Source of the DNA: DATKUC01 sp964577375
GTDB taxonomy: Bacteria > Spirochaetota > Spirochaetia > DSM-27196 > DATKUC01
Length of the DNA stretch: 64,000 nucleotides
NCBI GenBank assembly: GCA_964577375.1
Contig: CAZNYW010000002.1
Span: 109,973-173,972 of the forward strand
Direction: 5' to 3'
In this document: positions 17,632 to 29,135 of the stretch, in pieces
How the letters are laid out: each line of letters starts with the position of its first letter
Numbering within the stretch: the stretch's first letter is position 1
Made by a program: the position numbers and the translations under genes
Notes under the pieces: model-generated
Databases searched by the model: none
Seen by the model: the letters and a program-made list of their open reading frames with translations, nothing else
Told to the model about the DNA's origin: nothing

Positions 17632-18978
17632 TCATGAGGCAGGCTCCTCTTCGCCGTCCGGATTCGTGCCCTCGGGGGATTCAGTGATCTGATGCATCAG
17701 TGTCTGAGTCTCCGCGATATCGGCGCGCTCTTCGATCCCCTGGCGGAGGAACTGATTAATGGTAGGAACCTTTCCAAGTGCTTCGTCTATTTCCGGATTG
17801 CTTCCGCGAGCGTAGGCTCCGACGTTGATCAGGTCTTCGGCATCCGTATAAACCGCGAGCATCCGCCGCATGTAGCCCGCCGCGTCCTGCATCTCGGGCG
17901 ATGCTACGCGGTTCGCAAGCCGCGATATCGAACCGAGGACGTCAATAGCCGGATAGTGATAGCGGGTCGCGAGGCGCCGGCTCAGCACCAGGTGTCCATC
18001 GAGAATCCCGCGTACCGCGTCGGAGATCGGTTCGTCCATGTCGTCACCTTCGACGAGAATGGTGTAGAAACCGGTGATCGTTCCTTTGTCGGATGTGCCG
18101 CATCGTTCGAGCAGCTTCGGCAGTATCTCGAAAACGCTCGGCGGGAATCCCCTGGTCGCAGGCGGCTCTCCGATTGCGAGGCCGATTTCGCGCTGTGCGC
18201 GGGCGAAGCGGGTAACCGAATCGAACAGGAGCATGACGTCGTTTCCCTGGTCACGGAAGTATTCGGCGATGGCAGTGGCTGCATAGGCGCCTCGAAGCCG
18301 CGCCAGCGGCGGGGTGTTGGAGGTGGAGACGACTATCACCGAGCGTGCAAGGCCCTCCGGCCCGAGATCGTGCTCGATGAACTCACGCACCTCGCGTCCG
18401 CGCTCTCCTATCAGTGCAATGACGTTGACATCCGCGGCGGTATTGCGGGCGATCATCCCCAGGAGCGTCGACTTGCCGATTCCGCTGCCGGAGAAGATCC
18501 CAAGCCGCTGGCCCTTGCCGGCCGGGACCATGCCGTCGATCGCACGGACACCGGTAACGACCTGCTCGGTGATTGCCGAACGGCGCATGACGTCCGGCGC
18601 ACCGTTGACCACGGGATAGAGTGTCTCCGCGCCGAAATCCGGGCCGCCGTCTATCGGCTTTCCCAGACAGTCGAGCACCCTGCCGAGAAGCTTCTGCGAA
18701 ACCGGAACCGAGAGAGTCTCCCCGGTTGCTATAACCGTGGTACCCACCTCTATTCCCTGCGTCTCGCCGAAGGGCATGAGCTGCACCGTCTGGTCCCGGA
18801 GTCCCACCACCTCGGCCCAGACCGTGTGCCGCGCGCCGGGAATCTGCAGCTCGCACAGCTCCCCGACCACCGCCTGCGGCCCGCGGCTCTCTATGAGAAG
18901 CCCCTGAACCTTCTCCACGTGTCCGGTGTACTTGATGGGTTCCAGCTTTTCGATTACCTGGGTGTACTTCTCAAACAC
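17632..18978 (-). CDS. fliI: FliI, flagellar export ATPase
   Basis: 448 residues from a GTG at 18978, chosen because GAGGAG lies 6 nt upstream and the length then matches spirochaete FliI; a TTG at 18996 is the alternative but lacks a ribosome site. The F1-beta-like ATPase core has Walker A SGSGIGKST, the LIGERGREVREF block, Walker B VMLLFDSVTRFA and the LPKLLERCG region. It energises protein export with FliH and FliJ. It lies 30 nt after fliH. Confidence 0.96.
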   Translation of the reverse strand: MFEKYTQVIEKLEPIKYTGHVEKVQGLLIESRGPQAVVGELCELQIPGARHTVWAEVVGLRDQTVQLMPFGETQGIEVGTTVIATGETLSVPVSQKLLGRVLDCLGKPIDGGPDFGAETLYPVVNGAPDVMRRSAITEQVVTGVRAIDGMVPAGKGQRLGIFSGSGIGKSTLLGMIARNTAADVNVIALIGERGREVREFIEHDLGPEGLARSVIVVSTSNTPPLARLRGAYAATAIAEYFRDQGNDVMLLFDSVTRFARAQREIGLAIGEPPATRGFPPSVFEILPKLLERCGTSDKGTITGFYTILVEGDDMDEPISDAVRGILDGHLVLSRRLATRYHYPAIDVLGSISRLANRVASPEMQDAAGYMRRMLAVYTDAEDLINVGAYARGSNPEIDEALGKVPTINQFLRQGIEERADIAETQTLMHQITESPEGTNPDGEEEPAS

Positions 18979-19008
18979 GAGCCGCTCCTCGGCCAATCGT
19001 GAAACGGG

Positions 19009-19929
19009 CTATTTCCCCCGCTTATCCCGTTCCGTGATGGGTACCATTTCCATGATCCGTTCTTCTATCTCGCGCAGCTGTGAGCCGATACGCGCGTCGA
19101 TCTCACCGAAGTCGGTTTCGATCACGCAGCCGCCCGGTTCGATGGAGGTGTCTTCGAGCACCGTGACGTATCCGACATTCTCCACACGCCTGGTGAGATC
19201 CTTGGCGTGGTCGGTGGTAATGGCGACATCCACAGTATTTACCCGGATGGTTATGTCGCCCTTGTGCTTCAGTTTCTGCAGCGCCTGCACCACGTTGTGC
19301 ATCACCACCTGGCGCTGGTTGTCGCTCATGATCTTGACCACCTTCTTTGCGATTGTCAGAACCAGCTGGACAACCTGCGCCTCGGTCTCCTCGAGTATCG
19401 CGCCGCGCCGCTCGATCGCCTTGTTCAGTATCAGATGCAGCCGCTCGATGAGGCGGGTCGCTTCCGCCTCGCCCTCGGCGTAGCCTTCGTCCTTTCCGCG
19501 CGCAACGCCCTCCTGGTACGCCTGGTCACGCACCTGGGCTGCCTGCTCCTCCGCCTCCTTCACCAGCTGTTCGGCCTGCGAGCGGGCGTCGTTCAGAATC
19601 TGTTCCACCTCCTGCTCGGCGGACTGACGAATGGACTGAGCCTGATCATTCTTCCGTTTTACCTCGTCGAAGGCTGTCTGCTCCGCCTCGTTGACGATGC
19701 GGTCAGCCTCGTCGCGGGCCTCCTGAATGAGCCGTTCCCTTTCACCGTCCCACTGTTCCTTGAAATGCTCCGCTTCCCGTCGCAGATCGTCGGCCGTGGG
19801 ACCGGTATAGGCCTCGACGTCTTCGAGCGGTTCAGGCTCCGCTTCGATGACTTCAGGAGGCGGTGGGGAGATGTGAACTTTGTCTCCAACGATGTTGACC
19901 TCGTTGGCGCGGAAGACGTTCTTGGCCAT
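19009..19929 (-). CDS. fliH: FliH, export ATPase regulator/linker
   Basis: 306 residues, longer than enterobacterial FliH (about 235). An N-terminal extension with PPPPEVIEAEPEPLEDVEAY precedes a long Glu/Ala/Gln coiled coil (about 50-170, including GVARGKDEGYAEGEAEATRL with glycine-zipper character) and the conserved C-terminal domain (LTIAKKVVKIM ... VEPGG-like IEPGGCVIETDFGEIDARI). It tethers FliI to the C-ring; in spirochaetes FliH forms extended spokes, consistent with the long coiled coil. Confidence 0.92.
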   Translation of the reverse strand: MAKNVFRANEVNIVGDKVHISPPPPEVIEAEPEPLEDVEAYTGPTADDLRREAEHFKEQWDGERERLIQEARDEADRIVNEAEQTAFDEVKRKNDQAQSIRQSAEQEVEQILNDARSQAEQLVKEAEEQAAQVRDQAYQEGVARGKDEGYAEGEAEATRLIERLHLILNKAIERRGAILEETEAQVVQLVLTIAKKVVKIMSDNQRQVVMHNVVQALQKLKHKGDITIRVNTVDVAITTDHAKDLTRRVENVGYVTVLEDTSIEPGGCVIETDFGEIDARIGSQLREIEERIMEMVPITERDKRGK

Positions 19930-19946
19930 GCGCGCTCCTCAACCGA

Positions 19947-21014
19947 CTACACAACGAGCTCGTCTTCGCCGGCCCGTGCAACGACGATTTCGCCCTGCTC
20001 TTCCAGTTTCCGGATAATCGACACGATCTTCTGTTGAGCCTCTTCTACGTCCTTCATCCGGATCGGTCCCATGTACTCCATGTCCTCTTTGAGAAGCGTC
20101 GCCGCACGCTTCGACATGTTGCGGTAGATCTTGTCCTGTACTTCGGTGTCTACGCTCTTCAGGGCTTTCGCGAGCTCGCTGGTATCAACCTCACGCAGCA
20201 CCTTCTGTATTGCCCTGTCGTCCAGCATGACGATGTCCTCGAAGACGAACATGCGCTTCTTGATCTCTTCGGCCAGTTCGGGATCATCTTCTTCCAGGCT
20301 CTCGATGATGGTTTTTTCCGTGGAGCGGTCGACCAGGTTGAGTATTTCGACGATGCTCTCGACACCGCCGGCAGCCGTGTAGTCTTCGCTCGACAGAGTC
20401 GAGAGCTTCTTTTCGAGCACGCGCTCGACCTCCCGGAGAACCTCCGGAGAGGTACGGTCCATCGTTGCGATGCGCTTTGCCACATCCGACTGAATATCGT
20501 GCGGGAGGCTCGAGAGGATGACCGATGCCTTATTCGGCTCGAGGTAGGCAAGGATCAGCGCGATCGTCTGCGGATGTTCCTGCTGGATGAAGTTCAGAAG
20601 GTGGGTCGGATCGGTTCGCCTGATGAAGTCGAAAGGCCGCACCTGGAGGCTCGAAGTGAGCCGGTTGATTATGTCGACGGCCTTCTGCGAGCCGAGGGAC
20701 TTCTCGAGCAGCTCCCGGGCATACTCGATGCCGCCGGTGGTAATGAAGTCCTGCGCCATCATGAGTTCCTGGAACTCCTGAAGGACGCGGTCCCGGTCCT
20801 CGGCGTCCACCGTCTCGAGTCGAGCTATTTCAAAAGTGAGCGCCTCGATCTCGTCCTCACGCAGGTGCTTGAAGATCGATGATGAGATCTCCGAGCCAAG
20901 CGTAACGAGAAATATCGCGGCCTTCTGTCGGCCGGTGAGGTCCTTGCGGTGACCGGCCCCCTTCTTGCTGCCGGTCGTTGCGGTTGCGCCGCCGCTCTTT
21001 TGCGTCTTTGCCAT
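19947..21014 (-). CDS. fliG: FliG, flagellar motor switch/torque protein
   Basis: 355 residues. After a basic, low-complexity N-terminal extension (1-28), domains FliG-N, -M and -C follow. The EHPQ motif (QQEHPQTIALILAYL) in the middle domain and the charged C-terminal torque helix (FEDIVMLDDRAIQKVLREVD) are intact. Spirochaetes usually have a second fliG elsewhere; the one next to fliF is the motor copy (FliG2 in Borrelia). The start codon lies 1 nt after the fliF stop, with GGAGGAG inside the fliF end. Confidence 0.95.
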   Translation of the reverse strand: MAKTQKSGGATATTGSKKGAGHRKDLTGRQKAAIFLVTLGSEISSSIFKHLREDEIEALTFEIARLETVDAEDRDRVLQEFQELMMAQDFITTGGIEYARELLEKSLGSQKAVDIINRLTSSLQVRPFDFIRRTDPTHLLNFIQQEHPQTIALILAYLEPNKASVILSSLPHDIQSDVAKRIATMDRTSPEVLREVERVLEKKLSTLSSEDYTAAGGVESIVEILNLVDRSTEKTIIESLEEDDPELAEEIKKRMFVFEDIVMLDDRAIQKVLREVDTSELAKALKSVDTEVQDKIYRNMSKRAATLLKEDMEYMGPIRMKDVEEAQQKIVSIIRKLEEQGEIVVARAGEDELVV

Positions 21015-21015
21015 A

Positions 21016-22722
21016 CTACTCCTCCATCAGCCATGTCCGGATGAGCTGGGCAACATCCTCCGGATGCTCCCTGGCCATGTTGATGGCAGTCTCCTGCAGC
21101 TCGAGTCGCGCCCGCTCTTCAACGGACATCTCGACCTCGGTGCCCTCCTCTTCGGCGCTCCGCAGCGCCGCTTCACGCATCGCAGCATGCTGGCGTGCGA
21201 GCTCCTCTTCGCGCAGGCGACGTCGTCTTTCAATTTCGCGGGAAATAAGTCGGAACGCTATGAACGAGATAAGAAGCACCGCGATTCCGATAAGCGCGTA
21301 GAGAACGATCATCTGAATCTGCTTCTCACGGCGGTACTGATCATCCTCTTTCTGGAACTGGTTTGAGCGGTCGAACTGAATGTTCTGCACCGTCACCGAA
21401 TCTCCGCGAGCCTGATCGTATCCAACCGCGTGCTCGACCAGCGACTGCGCCTTTGCGAGCTCGTCCGGGCTGATCGGAACGTATTCACGCTGAATGCTTC
21501 CGTCCGGATTGGTCATAAGCTGACCTTTGTCATTATACTTTCTCTTCCACATGCCGTCCAGCGCGACCGCTACCGTGATCCGCTCCACCTGAGGCGTCAT
21601 CTCCTCGTAGATCTTGCGGCTGTTTACCTCGTTGTTGATCTTCTGGTCGGTGCGATTGTACTTGCCCGCGGTGCTCTGCAGATCCTTGTAACCCGGAGGG
21701 GTCTGTCCCTCCTGCCCCGGAGGTCCCTCGGGATTGAATCCGCTGCCCTGGAAGTTCTCCTGAAAGTTCTCGGTGGAGCGCGGAATGCTTAGGACGAACT
21801 GCCGTTCGTCGAAGGGTGTCTTCGGATTGTCCGGCACCGTGGTAATGGGATAGTACTCCTGCGTCTGGACCGTATGTTTTCCCAGGTTTATCTGAACATT
21901 GATGTTCGGGATCTGCACGCGGTCCTTTCCGTACATCTGCGAGAGGGAGTTATAGATGGCGTTCATGTACTGCGTTTCGATCTGCCGTTTTATCTGAAGC
22001 TCGCGCTTGGTGATGTCCAGGCGGTCGACGTCCTGAAGGTTGGTGAAGTCGTTGAGAACAACGCCGGAGGTATCGGTTATGGTGATGTTTTCCGGCTTCA
22101 GCCCCTCTACCGCGTACTGGATCAGCCGCTGGATACCTTCTATTTTTTTGCGGTTGGTACGGATGTCGGACCCAGGCCGGGGCTGAATGATCACCGAAGC
22201 CGTCGTGGGCGCCTGATCCTGCGTGAATAGCTGCTTCTGGGGTATCACCAGCGTTACGCTCGCCGAATCCACATCGTCGAGCGCCTCTATGTGCAGCTCC
22301 AGGCTCTTCGTTATTGCACGCTGCAGATTGACATTGCGTTCGAAATCCGTTTCAGTCCACTGGACCGTGTTGAAGATGTCCCAGGGGCTTGTCCCCTTGG
22401 GAATGAGGTTCTCCCGAACCAGGATCGCCCGTTCCCGACGAGCTGTCTCCACGTTGGGTACGAGAATACGCTTGTCCGGGGTCACCGTGTAATTCACGTT
22501 GTCCTGCTCGAGGCGTGCCGTGATCTGATCGAGGTTGTTCTGGTCGGTAATAGGCGTGCGAAGCAGCGGCACCATTCCCGGCGTCGAAGTCAATGCGATG
22601 AGAAGAATCACTCCGACTATCGCTGCAGCGATAACGCCGAACAGAATCAGCTTCTGCACGGTTGTCCATTTCGACCAGAGCTGCCTGATCTGGGCAACCA
22701 GCTTCTTCAACCACTCGTTCAT
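21016..22722 (-). CDS. fliF: FliF, MS-ring protein
   Basis: 568 residues from the ATG at 22722, preceded by GGGAGGGGAC; a TTG 12 nt upstream is only part of the ribosome site. One membrane helix near residues 20-42, the YscJ/FliF ring-building motif region (LDQITARLEQDNVNYTV), a large periplasmic portion, a second helix about 460-480 (IVLYALIGIAVLLISFIAF) and a C-terminal cytoplasmic tail that binds FliG. It nucleates the basal body. A 112-nt spacer rich in inverted repeats separates it from fliE. Confidence 0.95.
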   Translation of the reverse strand: MNEWLKKLVAQIRQLWSKWTTVQKLILFGVIAAAIVGVILLIALTSTPGMVPLLRTPITDQNNLDQITARLEQDNVNYTVTPDKRILVPNVETARRERAILVRENLIPKGTSPWDIFNTVQWTETDFERNVNLQRAITKSLELHIEALDDVDSASVTLVIPQKQLFTQDQAPTTASVIIQPRPGSDIRTNRKKIEGIQRLIQYAVEGLKPENITITDTSGVVLNDFTNLQDVDRLDITKRELQIKRQIETQYMNAIYNSLSQMYGKDRVQIPNINVQINLGKHTVQTQEYYPITTVPDNPKTPFDERQFVLSIPRSTENFQENFQGSGFNPEGPPGQEGQTPPGYKDLQSTAGKYNRTDQKINNEVNSRKIYEEMTPQVERITVAVALDGMWKRKYNDKGQLMTNPDGSIQREYVPISPDELAKAQSLVEHAVGYDQARGDSVTVQNIQFDRSNQFQKEDDQYRREKQIQMIVLYALIGIAVLLISFIAFRLISREIERRRRLREEELARQHAAMREAALRSAEEEGTEVEMSVEERARLELQETAINMAREHPEDVAQLIRTWLMEE

Positions 22723-22734
22723 GTCCCCTCCCAA

Positions 22735-22846
22735 AACCGAAACTCTTTCGGTACCGAACGTCTTGTGGCTATGTATAGGCGGTTACCGACCGTCCCATCG
22801 ATCGGTTCCCGTCGGCCGGCCACGCCGGCCAGGTTCTGTCGGATGC
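22735..22846 (-). promoter_or_regulatory. fliE-fliF spacer with several inverted repeats
   Basis: This is the longest spacer inside the flagellar part of the cluster. It holds a perfect inverted repeat ACCGAAA-CTC-TTTCGGT at 22736-22752 immediately ahead of the fliF ribosome site, and a GC hairpin GGCCGGC-CAC-GCCGGCC at 22814-22830. A looser ACCGA...TCGGT pair lies between them. I see no convincing -10/-35 pair. It could be an attenuator, an RNA processing site or an operator. Confidence 0.5.
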
Positions 22847-23188
22847 TTACCGGACGTTGATGATGTCCTGGTATGCCCGTATCACCCTGTCTACCACATT
22901 CTTTGTGATGTTCAACGCGAGACTCGCCTTCGCCTCGGCGATGGTCAGATCGTGCGCGTTGATACTCGTTGGATCCGTCACAGCCTGCACCGCAAGCTTT
23001 GAATGCTCCTGCTGGAGATTGTTCACCTGGTTCAGTCCGTCGAACAGCATCTGCCCGAAGCCGACGCTGCCACCGGAGCTCTGCTGGTCGCCAAATCCGG
23101 CAACGTGACGCGGATTAGTCCGCCAGAGGTTTATCGTATTACCCGATACCTGATCGGGCGAAAAACCGGTCGTGTTCAGAAAGTTCAT
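22847..23188 (-). CDS. fliE: FliE, MS-ring/rod junction protein
   Basis: 113 residues. The C-terminal family segment is clear (TIAEAKASLALNITKNVVDR ending VIRAYQDIINVR). FliE links the MS ring to the proximal rod and is an early export substrate. It follows flgC by 7 nt. The Gly/Ser-rich middle (GDQQSSGGSVGFGQMLFDGL) is typical of the family. Confidence 0.93.
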   Translation of the reverse strand: MNFLNTTGFSPDQVSGNTINLWRTNPRHVAGFGDQQSSGGSVGFGQMLFDGLNQVNNLQQEHSKLAVQAVTDPTSINAHDLTIAEAKASLALNITKNVVDRVIRAYQDIINVR

Positions 23189-23195
23189 CTATCCT

Positions 23196-23651
23196 CTACC
23201 TCCCAATATCGAGGGCCTTCAGGAACATCGATTTTGCGCTGTTGATCACCGCGGAGTTTGCCTCGTAGGACCGCGACGCAGAGATCAAATCCACCATTTC
23301 GTTGACAATGTTCACGTTCGGCATCTCGACGTAGCCCTTTTTCGGCCCCGTCTTGATTGCGTCCGGATGCGTAGGATCCCAGACAAGGCGCGGCGGCGAG
23401 TTATCCGCCTGGATATTCACAACTCTAACACCCTTGCCGATTCCATTGTCGAGGGATGTCGGCAGGAACTGGCTCCTCCAGTAGGGCTGATCTACGCGCG
23501 GCCGGACAATTACCCGGCTCCGCCGGAACGGTCCACCCTCGGGCGTCCGCGTCGTGGTCGCGTTTGCGATGTTGTTTGCAATCACGTCTTCCCGCAGTCT
23601 TTGCGCGGTCAGCCCGGTAGCTGCAATGTCAATCGTTGAATAGAGTCCCAT
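23196..23651 (-). CDS. flgC: FlgC, proximal rod protein
   Basis: 151 residues with the rod-protein N-terminal motif (IDIAATGLTAQRLREDVIAN followed by NIANATTTRTPEGGP) and the C-terminal helix (NIVNEMVDLISASRSYEANS). FlgC polymerises with FlgB and FliE in the proximal rod. It follows flgB by 9 nt. Length is normal. Confidence 0.96.
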   Translation of the reverse strand: MGLYSTIDIAATGLTAQRLREDVIANNIANATTTRTPEGGPFRRSRVIVRPRVDQPYWRSQFLPTSLDNGIGKGVRVVNIQADNSPPRLVWDPTHPDAIKTGPKKGYVEMPNVNIVNEMVDLISASRSYEANSAVINSAKSMFLKALDIGR

Positions 23652-23660
23652 ACGCTACGC

Positions 23661-24080
23661 CTACCTCAATACCAGGTTCACGTTCGCGAACATGTCCCTG
23701 ACCGATTGAGCCATCAGCGTGTACGACAGCTGATTGTTCAGCTGCAGCATCGCCTGCTGCTCGATATCCACATTATTGCCGTCGTTCTTTACGGTGGTCT
23801 GCCAGTCCAGGTACTTTCGCGGCCGTACCGTTCTGTAGTCGATCGGCTGAGAAAACGGGATGTCCCGCGGATTGGTCAGGCTCTCATGGAAACTGCTCCG
23901 GTTCTTCTCCGAATCGAGCGCCGCCTTCAGCTGCGACTCGAAATCGATGTAGGACGCTTTGAAGTTCGGAGTATTCGCATTCGCGATGTTATTCGCGATC
24001 ACGTCCTGGCGAAGGACGGAGACGTCCATGGTCCGCTGGAGAATGTCTACGGTCTTGCCGAATGAATTGTCCAGAAACAT
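23661..24080 (-). CDS. flgB: FlgB, proximal rod protein
   Basis: 139 residues. The rod motif is present (MDVSVLRQDVIANNIANANT, PNFKASYIDFESQLK) along with the C-terminal SYTLMAQSVRDMFANVNLVLR. It is the first flagellar gene of the run and follows hslU after 72 nt. GGAGGAG lies upstream of the ATG. A promoter in the 72-nt gap is possible, as for PflgB of Borrelia, but I cannot see a convincing hexamer pair. Confidence 0.96.
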   Translation of the reverse strand: MFLDNSFGKTVDILQRTMDVSVLRQDVIANNIANANTPNFKASYIDFESQLKAALDSEKNRSSFHESLTNPRDIPFSQPIDYRTVRPRKYLDWQTTVKNDGNNVDIEQQAMLQLNNQLSYTLMAQSVRDMFANVNLVLR

Positions 24081-24152
24081 CTGATTCTCTTCTCCTCCAC
24101 CTTCTAGATTCGGTCGATCCCGGCCGTCTCCTTAGCCAAAGTGTCCCCTCCG

Positions 24153-25544
24153 CTACAGGATGTAGCGGGTAAGATCCTGGTCCTGAACGATGTCACCGAG
24201 CCGCTCCTTCACGTAGTCTGCCGTGATTGGAATCGTCTGACCGGAGAGGTCCGGGGCGTTGAATGAAACGTCCTCCAGTACCAGCTCCATGATGGTGTGC
24301 AGCCTTCGCGCGCCGATGTTCTCGGTCTTTGAGTTCACCGACTGGGCGATATCGGAGATTGCACGCACCGCCTCCTCCTTGAAGTCAAGCGTCACCTCCT
24401 CCGTCTTCAGAAGCTCGGTGTACTGACGAATCAGGGCGTTCTGAGGCTGCGTGAGAATGCGGTAGAAGTCCTCCGACCCCAGCGCCTCGAGCTCGACCCG
24501 GAGAGGGAACCGACCCTGAAGCTCCGGGATGAGGTCCGAAGGCTTGCTGGTGGTGAACGCCCCGGCAGCGATGAAGAGGATGTGCGCGGTATCCACCATG
24601 CCGTACTTGGTGTTCACCTGGCTTCCTTCGACGATCGGGAGGATATCTCTCTGCACACCCTCCCGGCTCACATCGACTCCGCCTCGATTCTCCTTTGAAG
24701 CTATCTTGTCGATCTCGTCGATGAAGATGATTCCCATGTCCTCAACACGGTCCCGGGCATTCTCGGCGACCTTGTCTGCGTCCACGAGCTTCTCCATCTC
24801 TTCGTTGAGAATGATCTCCCGCGCATTCTTCACGGTGGTACGTTTCTTTTTTTTCTTCCCACCGAGCAGATTCGAGATGTTCCCGAGGTTCAGATCCATC
24901 TCCTCGAAACTGCTTCCGGAAAAGATCTCGATCGCCGGGAAAATTGACTTCGATACGTTGATCTCAACCTCTTTGTCGTCGAGCTTGCCGTCGCGAAGAC
25001 GCTGCCTGAACTTGTCGCGCGTCGCGCTGTGCGAGTCTGAGGGCTGCTCGACGGTGAAGCCCACTGTGCCGGCAGGCTCGGACGGTACGTCTGATCCCTG
25101 ATCTGATGTCCGCCGCACACCCGGGAGCAGGAGGTCGAGCAGAATCTCTTCGGTGCGCTGTTCGGCCTGCTCCTTGATATCTTCGCGAAGCTCGGCCTTC
25201 ACCATGTTCACGGAAACGGATACCAGATCGCGTACCATCGACTCCACGTCCCGGCCCACGTAGCCGACTTCGGTGTACTTGGTCGCCTCCACCTTGATGA
25301 AGGGTGCACCGGTCAGTCGCGAAATACGCCGTGCAATCTCGGTCTTTCCGACGCCCGTCGGACCGATCATTATGATGTTCTTTGGTGCGACCTCGTCGCG
25401 CAGCTCCTCCGGCAGCCGACGGCGGCGCAGGCGGTTCCGGAGAGCAATTGCCACGACCTTCTTCGCCTTGTCCTGACCGATGATGAACCGATCGAGCTCC
25501 TGAACTATTTCCCGTGGTGTCAGATTCTCGAGTCCGGTCTTCAT
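24153..25544 (-). CDS. hslU: HslU (ClpY), ATPase subunit of the HslUV protease
   Basis: 463-residue AAA+ unfoldase. Walker A GPTGVGKTEIARR starts at residue 61; the pore-loop motif (KYTEVGYVGRDVE) follows, then the inserted I-domain (about 110-240) and Walker B IIFIDEIDKIA. The C-terminus ends in a hydrophobic tail (DQDLTRYIL) of the kind that inserts into HslV to open it. It overlaps hslV by 4 nt (ATGA). Confidence 0.97.
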   Translation of the reverse strand: MKTGLENLTPREIVQELDRFIIGQDKAKKVVAIALRNRLRRRRLPEELRDEVAPKNIIMIGPTGVGKTEIARRISRLTGAPFIKVEATKYTEVGYVGRDVESMVRDLVSVSVNMVKAELREDIKEQAEQRTEEILLDLLLPGVRRTSDQGSDVPSEPAGTVGFTVEQPSDSHSATRDKFRQRLRDGKLDDKEVEINVSKSIFPAIEIFSGSSFEEMDLNLGNISNLLGGKKKKKRTTVKNAREIILNEEMEKLVDADKVAENARDRVEDMGIIFIDEIDKIASKENRGGVDVSREGVQRDILPIVEGSQVNTKYGMVDTAHILFIAAGAFTTSKPSDLIPELQGRFPLRVELEALGSEDFYRILTQPQNALIRQYTELLKTEEVTLDFKEEAVRAISDIAQSVNSKTENIGARRLHTIMELVLEDVSFNAPDLSGQTIPITADYVKERLGDIVQDQDLTRYIL

Positions 25545-26083
25545 GAAAGCTCCTCCACCACCACGTCCTGATTGGTATAGATGCAGATCCTTCCTGCGAT
25601 TGAGAGCGACTTCTCCGCGATCTCGCGCGCCGAAAGCGATGACGCTTCCAGATAGGCGAGCGCGGCGGCGTATGCGTAGGGGCCGCCTGAACCGATGGCG
25701 AGCACGCCGGTTTCCGGTTCGATCACATCGCCGGTGCCGGAGAGCAGAAAGGTCTTTTCCTTGTCCGCCACCAGCAGCAATGCCTCGAGCCTGCGCAGCA
25801 TCCGGTCGGTGCGCCAGTCCTTTGCCAGCTCCACCACAGCGCGTGTCAGGTCTCCCGAATACTCCTTTATCTTGGTTTCGAAGTGCTCAAAAAGAGCAAA
25901 CGCGTCGGCCGTCCCCCCCGCGAAACCTACGAGGACGCGGTCATCGTAGATGCGCCGCACCTTTCTGGCGTTTGCCTTCATTACGGTGTTTCCCATCGTT
26001 ACCTGACCGTCCGCGGCCATCGCGATGTGGCCGTCCCGCCTGACGGCAATTACGGTTGTGCTTTTGATCAATCGTTCCGACAT
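25541..26083 (-). CDS. hslV: HslV (ClpQ), threonine protease subunit
   Basis: 180 residues. The proteasome-beta-like core begins at TTVIAVRRDGHIAMAADGQV; eight residues (MSERLIKS) precede the catalytic threonine, so a short propeptide must be removed, unlike E. coli HslV where only Met is lost. Other conserved parts are GNTVMKANARKVRRI and SGTGDVIEP. The start lies 2 nt after the xerC stop. The order xerC-hslV-hslU-flgB matches codV-clpQ-clpY(-codY)-flgB of Bacillus. Confidence 0.96.
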   Translation of the reverse strand: MSERLIKSTTVIAVRRDGHIAMAADGQVTMGNTVMKANARKVRRIYDDRVLVGFAGGTADAFALFEHFETKIKEYSGDLTRAVVELAKDWRTDRMLRRLEALLLVADKEKTFLLSGTGDVIEPETGVLAIGSGGPYAYAAALAYLEASSLSAREIAEKSLSIAGRICIYTNQDVVVEELS

Positions 26084-26085
26084 TC

Positions 26086-27011
26086 TCAGATTCCTCTTTT
26101 CGTTTCCGCGGCGGACGGACGTTCATGCGCGTGCGGATGTGCCTGCGAATAGATCTCTTTCAGCCGCCCCAGGCCCAGATGCGTGTATACCTGCGTTGTG
26201 GACAGGCTTGCGTGTCCGAGCAGCTCCTGAACGACGCGGATATCGGCACCGTTGTCGAGCACGTGCGTGGCAAATGAGTGCCTGAAGGTGTGGGGGGAGG
26301 TATGCTTTATGATGCCGGTTTCCGCTACCCGGCGCTGCACAATCGTGCTTACCCCCCGCTGCGTAAGCCGGCGTCCAAGCTGATTCAGAAAGACCGCCGG
26401 CTCTTCGGAGCTCCCGACGTTGCGGAGATGCTCCCTCCTGATAGCCAGATAGTCGGCTAGTGCTCCACGCGCGGCCTTTCCGAGAAATACAATTCGGTCC
26501 TTTCTTCCCTTGCCGTGGACGAGAATCCGGCCGCGAACGCCGTCGATGTCGGTCACGTTGATTCCAACCAGCTCGCTGACCCGGCAGCCGGTTGAATAGA
26601 GCACCTCGAAGATGGCACGATCCCGAAGCTCGTGGAACTTGCCGCCTTCGACAGCAACAATCTCGGCCACTTCGTCTTCGAAAAGGAAATCTGGAAGAGT
26701 GCCGGCACGCTTCATGCCGCGTACGCCTTCGAGCGGCGAAGTCTTCAGATACCCCTGTCGAACCTTGAAACGGAAGTAACCTTTGAGGGCCGAGAGCACC
26801 CGGTTGATCGTTGCAGTGGCCGCGTTCTGGCGCGAAAGATGCCCCACGTAGCGCCTCACCACCTCGAGATCGACCTGTGCCTCCGAAGTTCCGCTCTCCC
26901 CGAGCCATCCGATGAACGCCGAGAGGTCTCCACGGTACGCTTTCACCGTAGCGCCGGAAAGATTGCGAACGCTCGTGAGATAGTTGAGATAGAGCTCTAC
27001 GTGAGTTTCGT

Positions 27012-27015
<4 letters not shown>
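26086..27015 (-). CDS. xerC: XerC-type tyrosine recombinase
   Basis: 309 residues. A SAM-like N-terminal DNA-binding domain (1-90) precedes the catalytic domain with the full set of active residues: Arg in STGCRVSEL, Lys in HGKGRKDR, His/Arg in HTFRHSFATH, His in LLGHASLSTTQ and Tyr in VYTHLGLG. With a partner recombinase it resolves chromosome dimers at dif. A second enzyme of the family (xerD) lies at 30947. The xerC/xerD names follow gene order (topA-xerC-hslV) rather than biochemical evidence. It overlaps topA by 4 nt. Confidence 0.93.
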
Positions 27016-29134
<2,119 letters not shown>

Positions 29135-29135
<1 letters not shown>

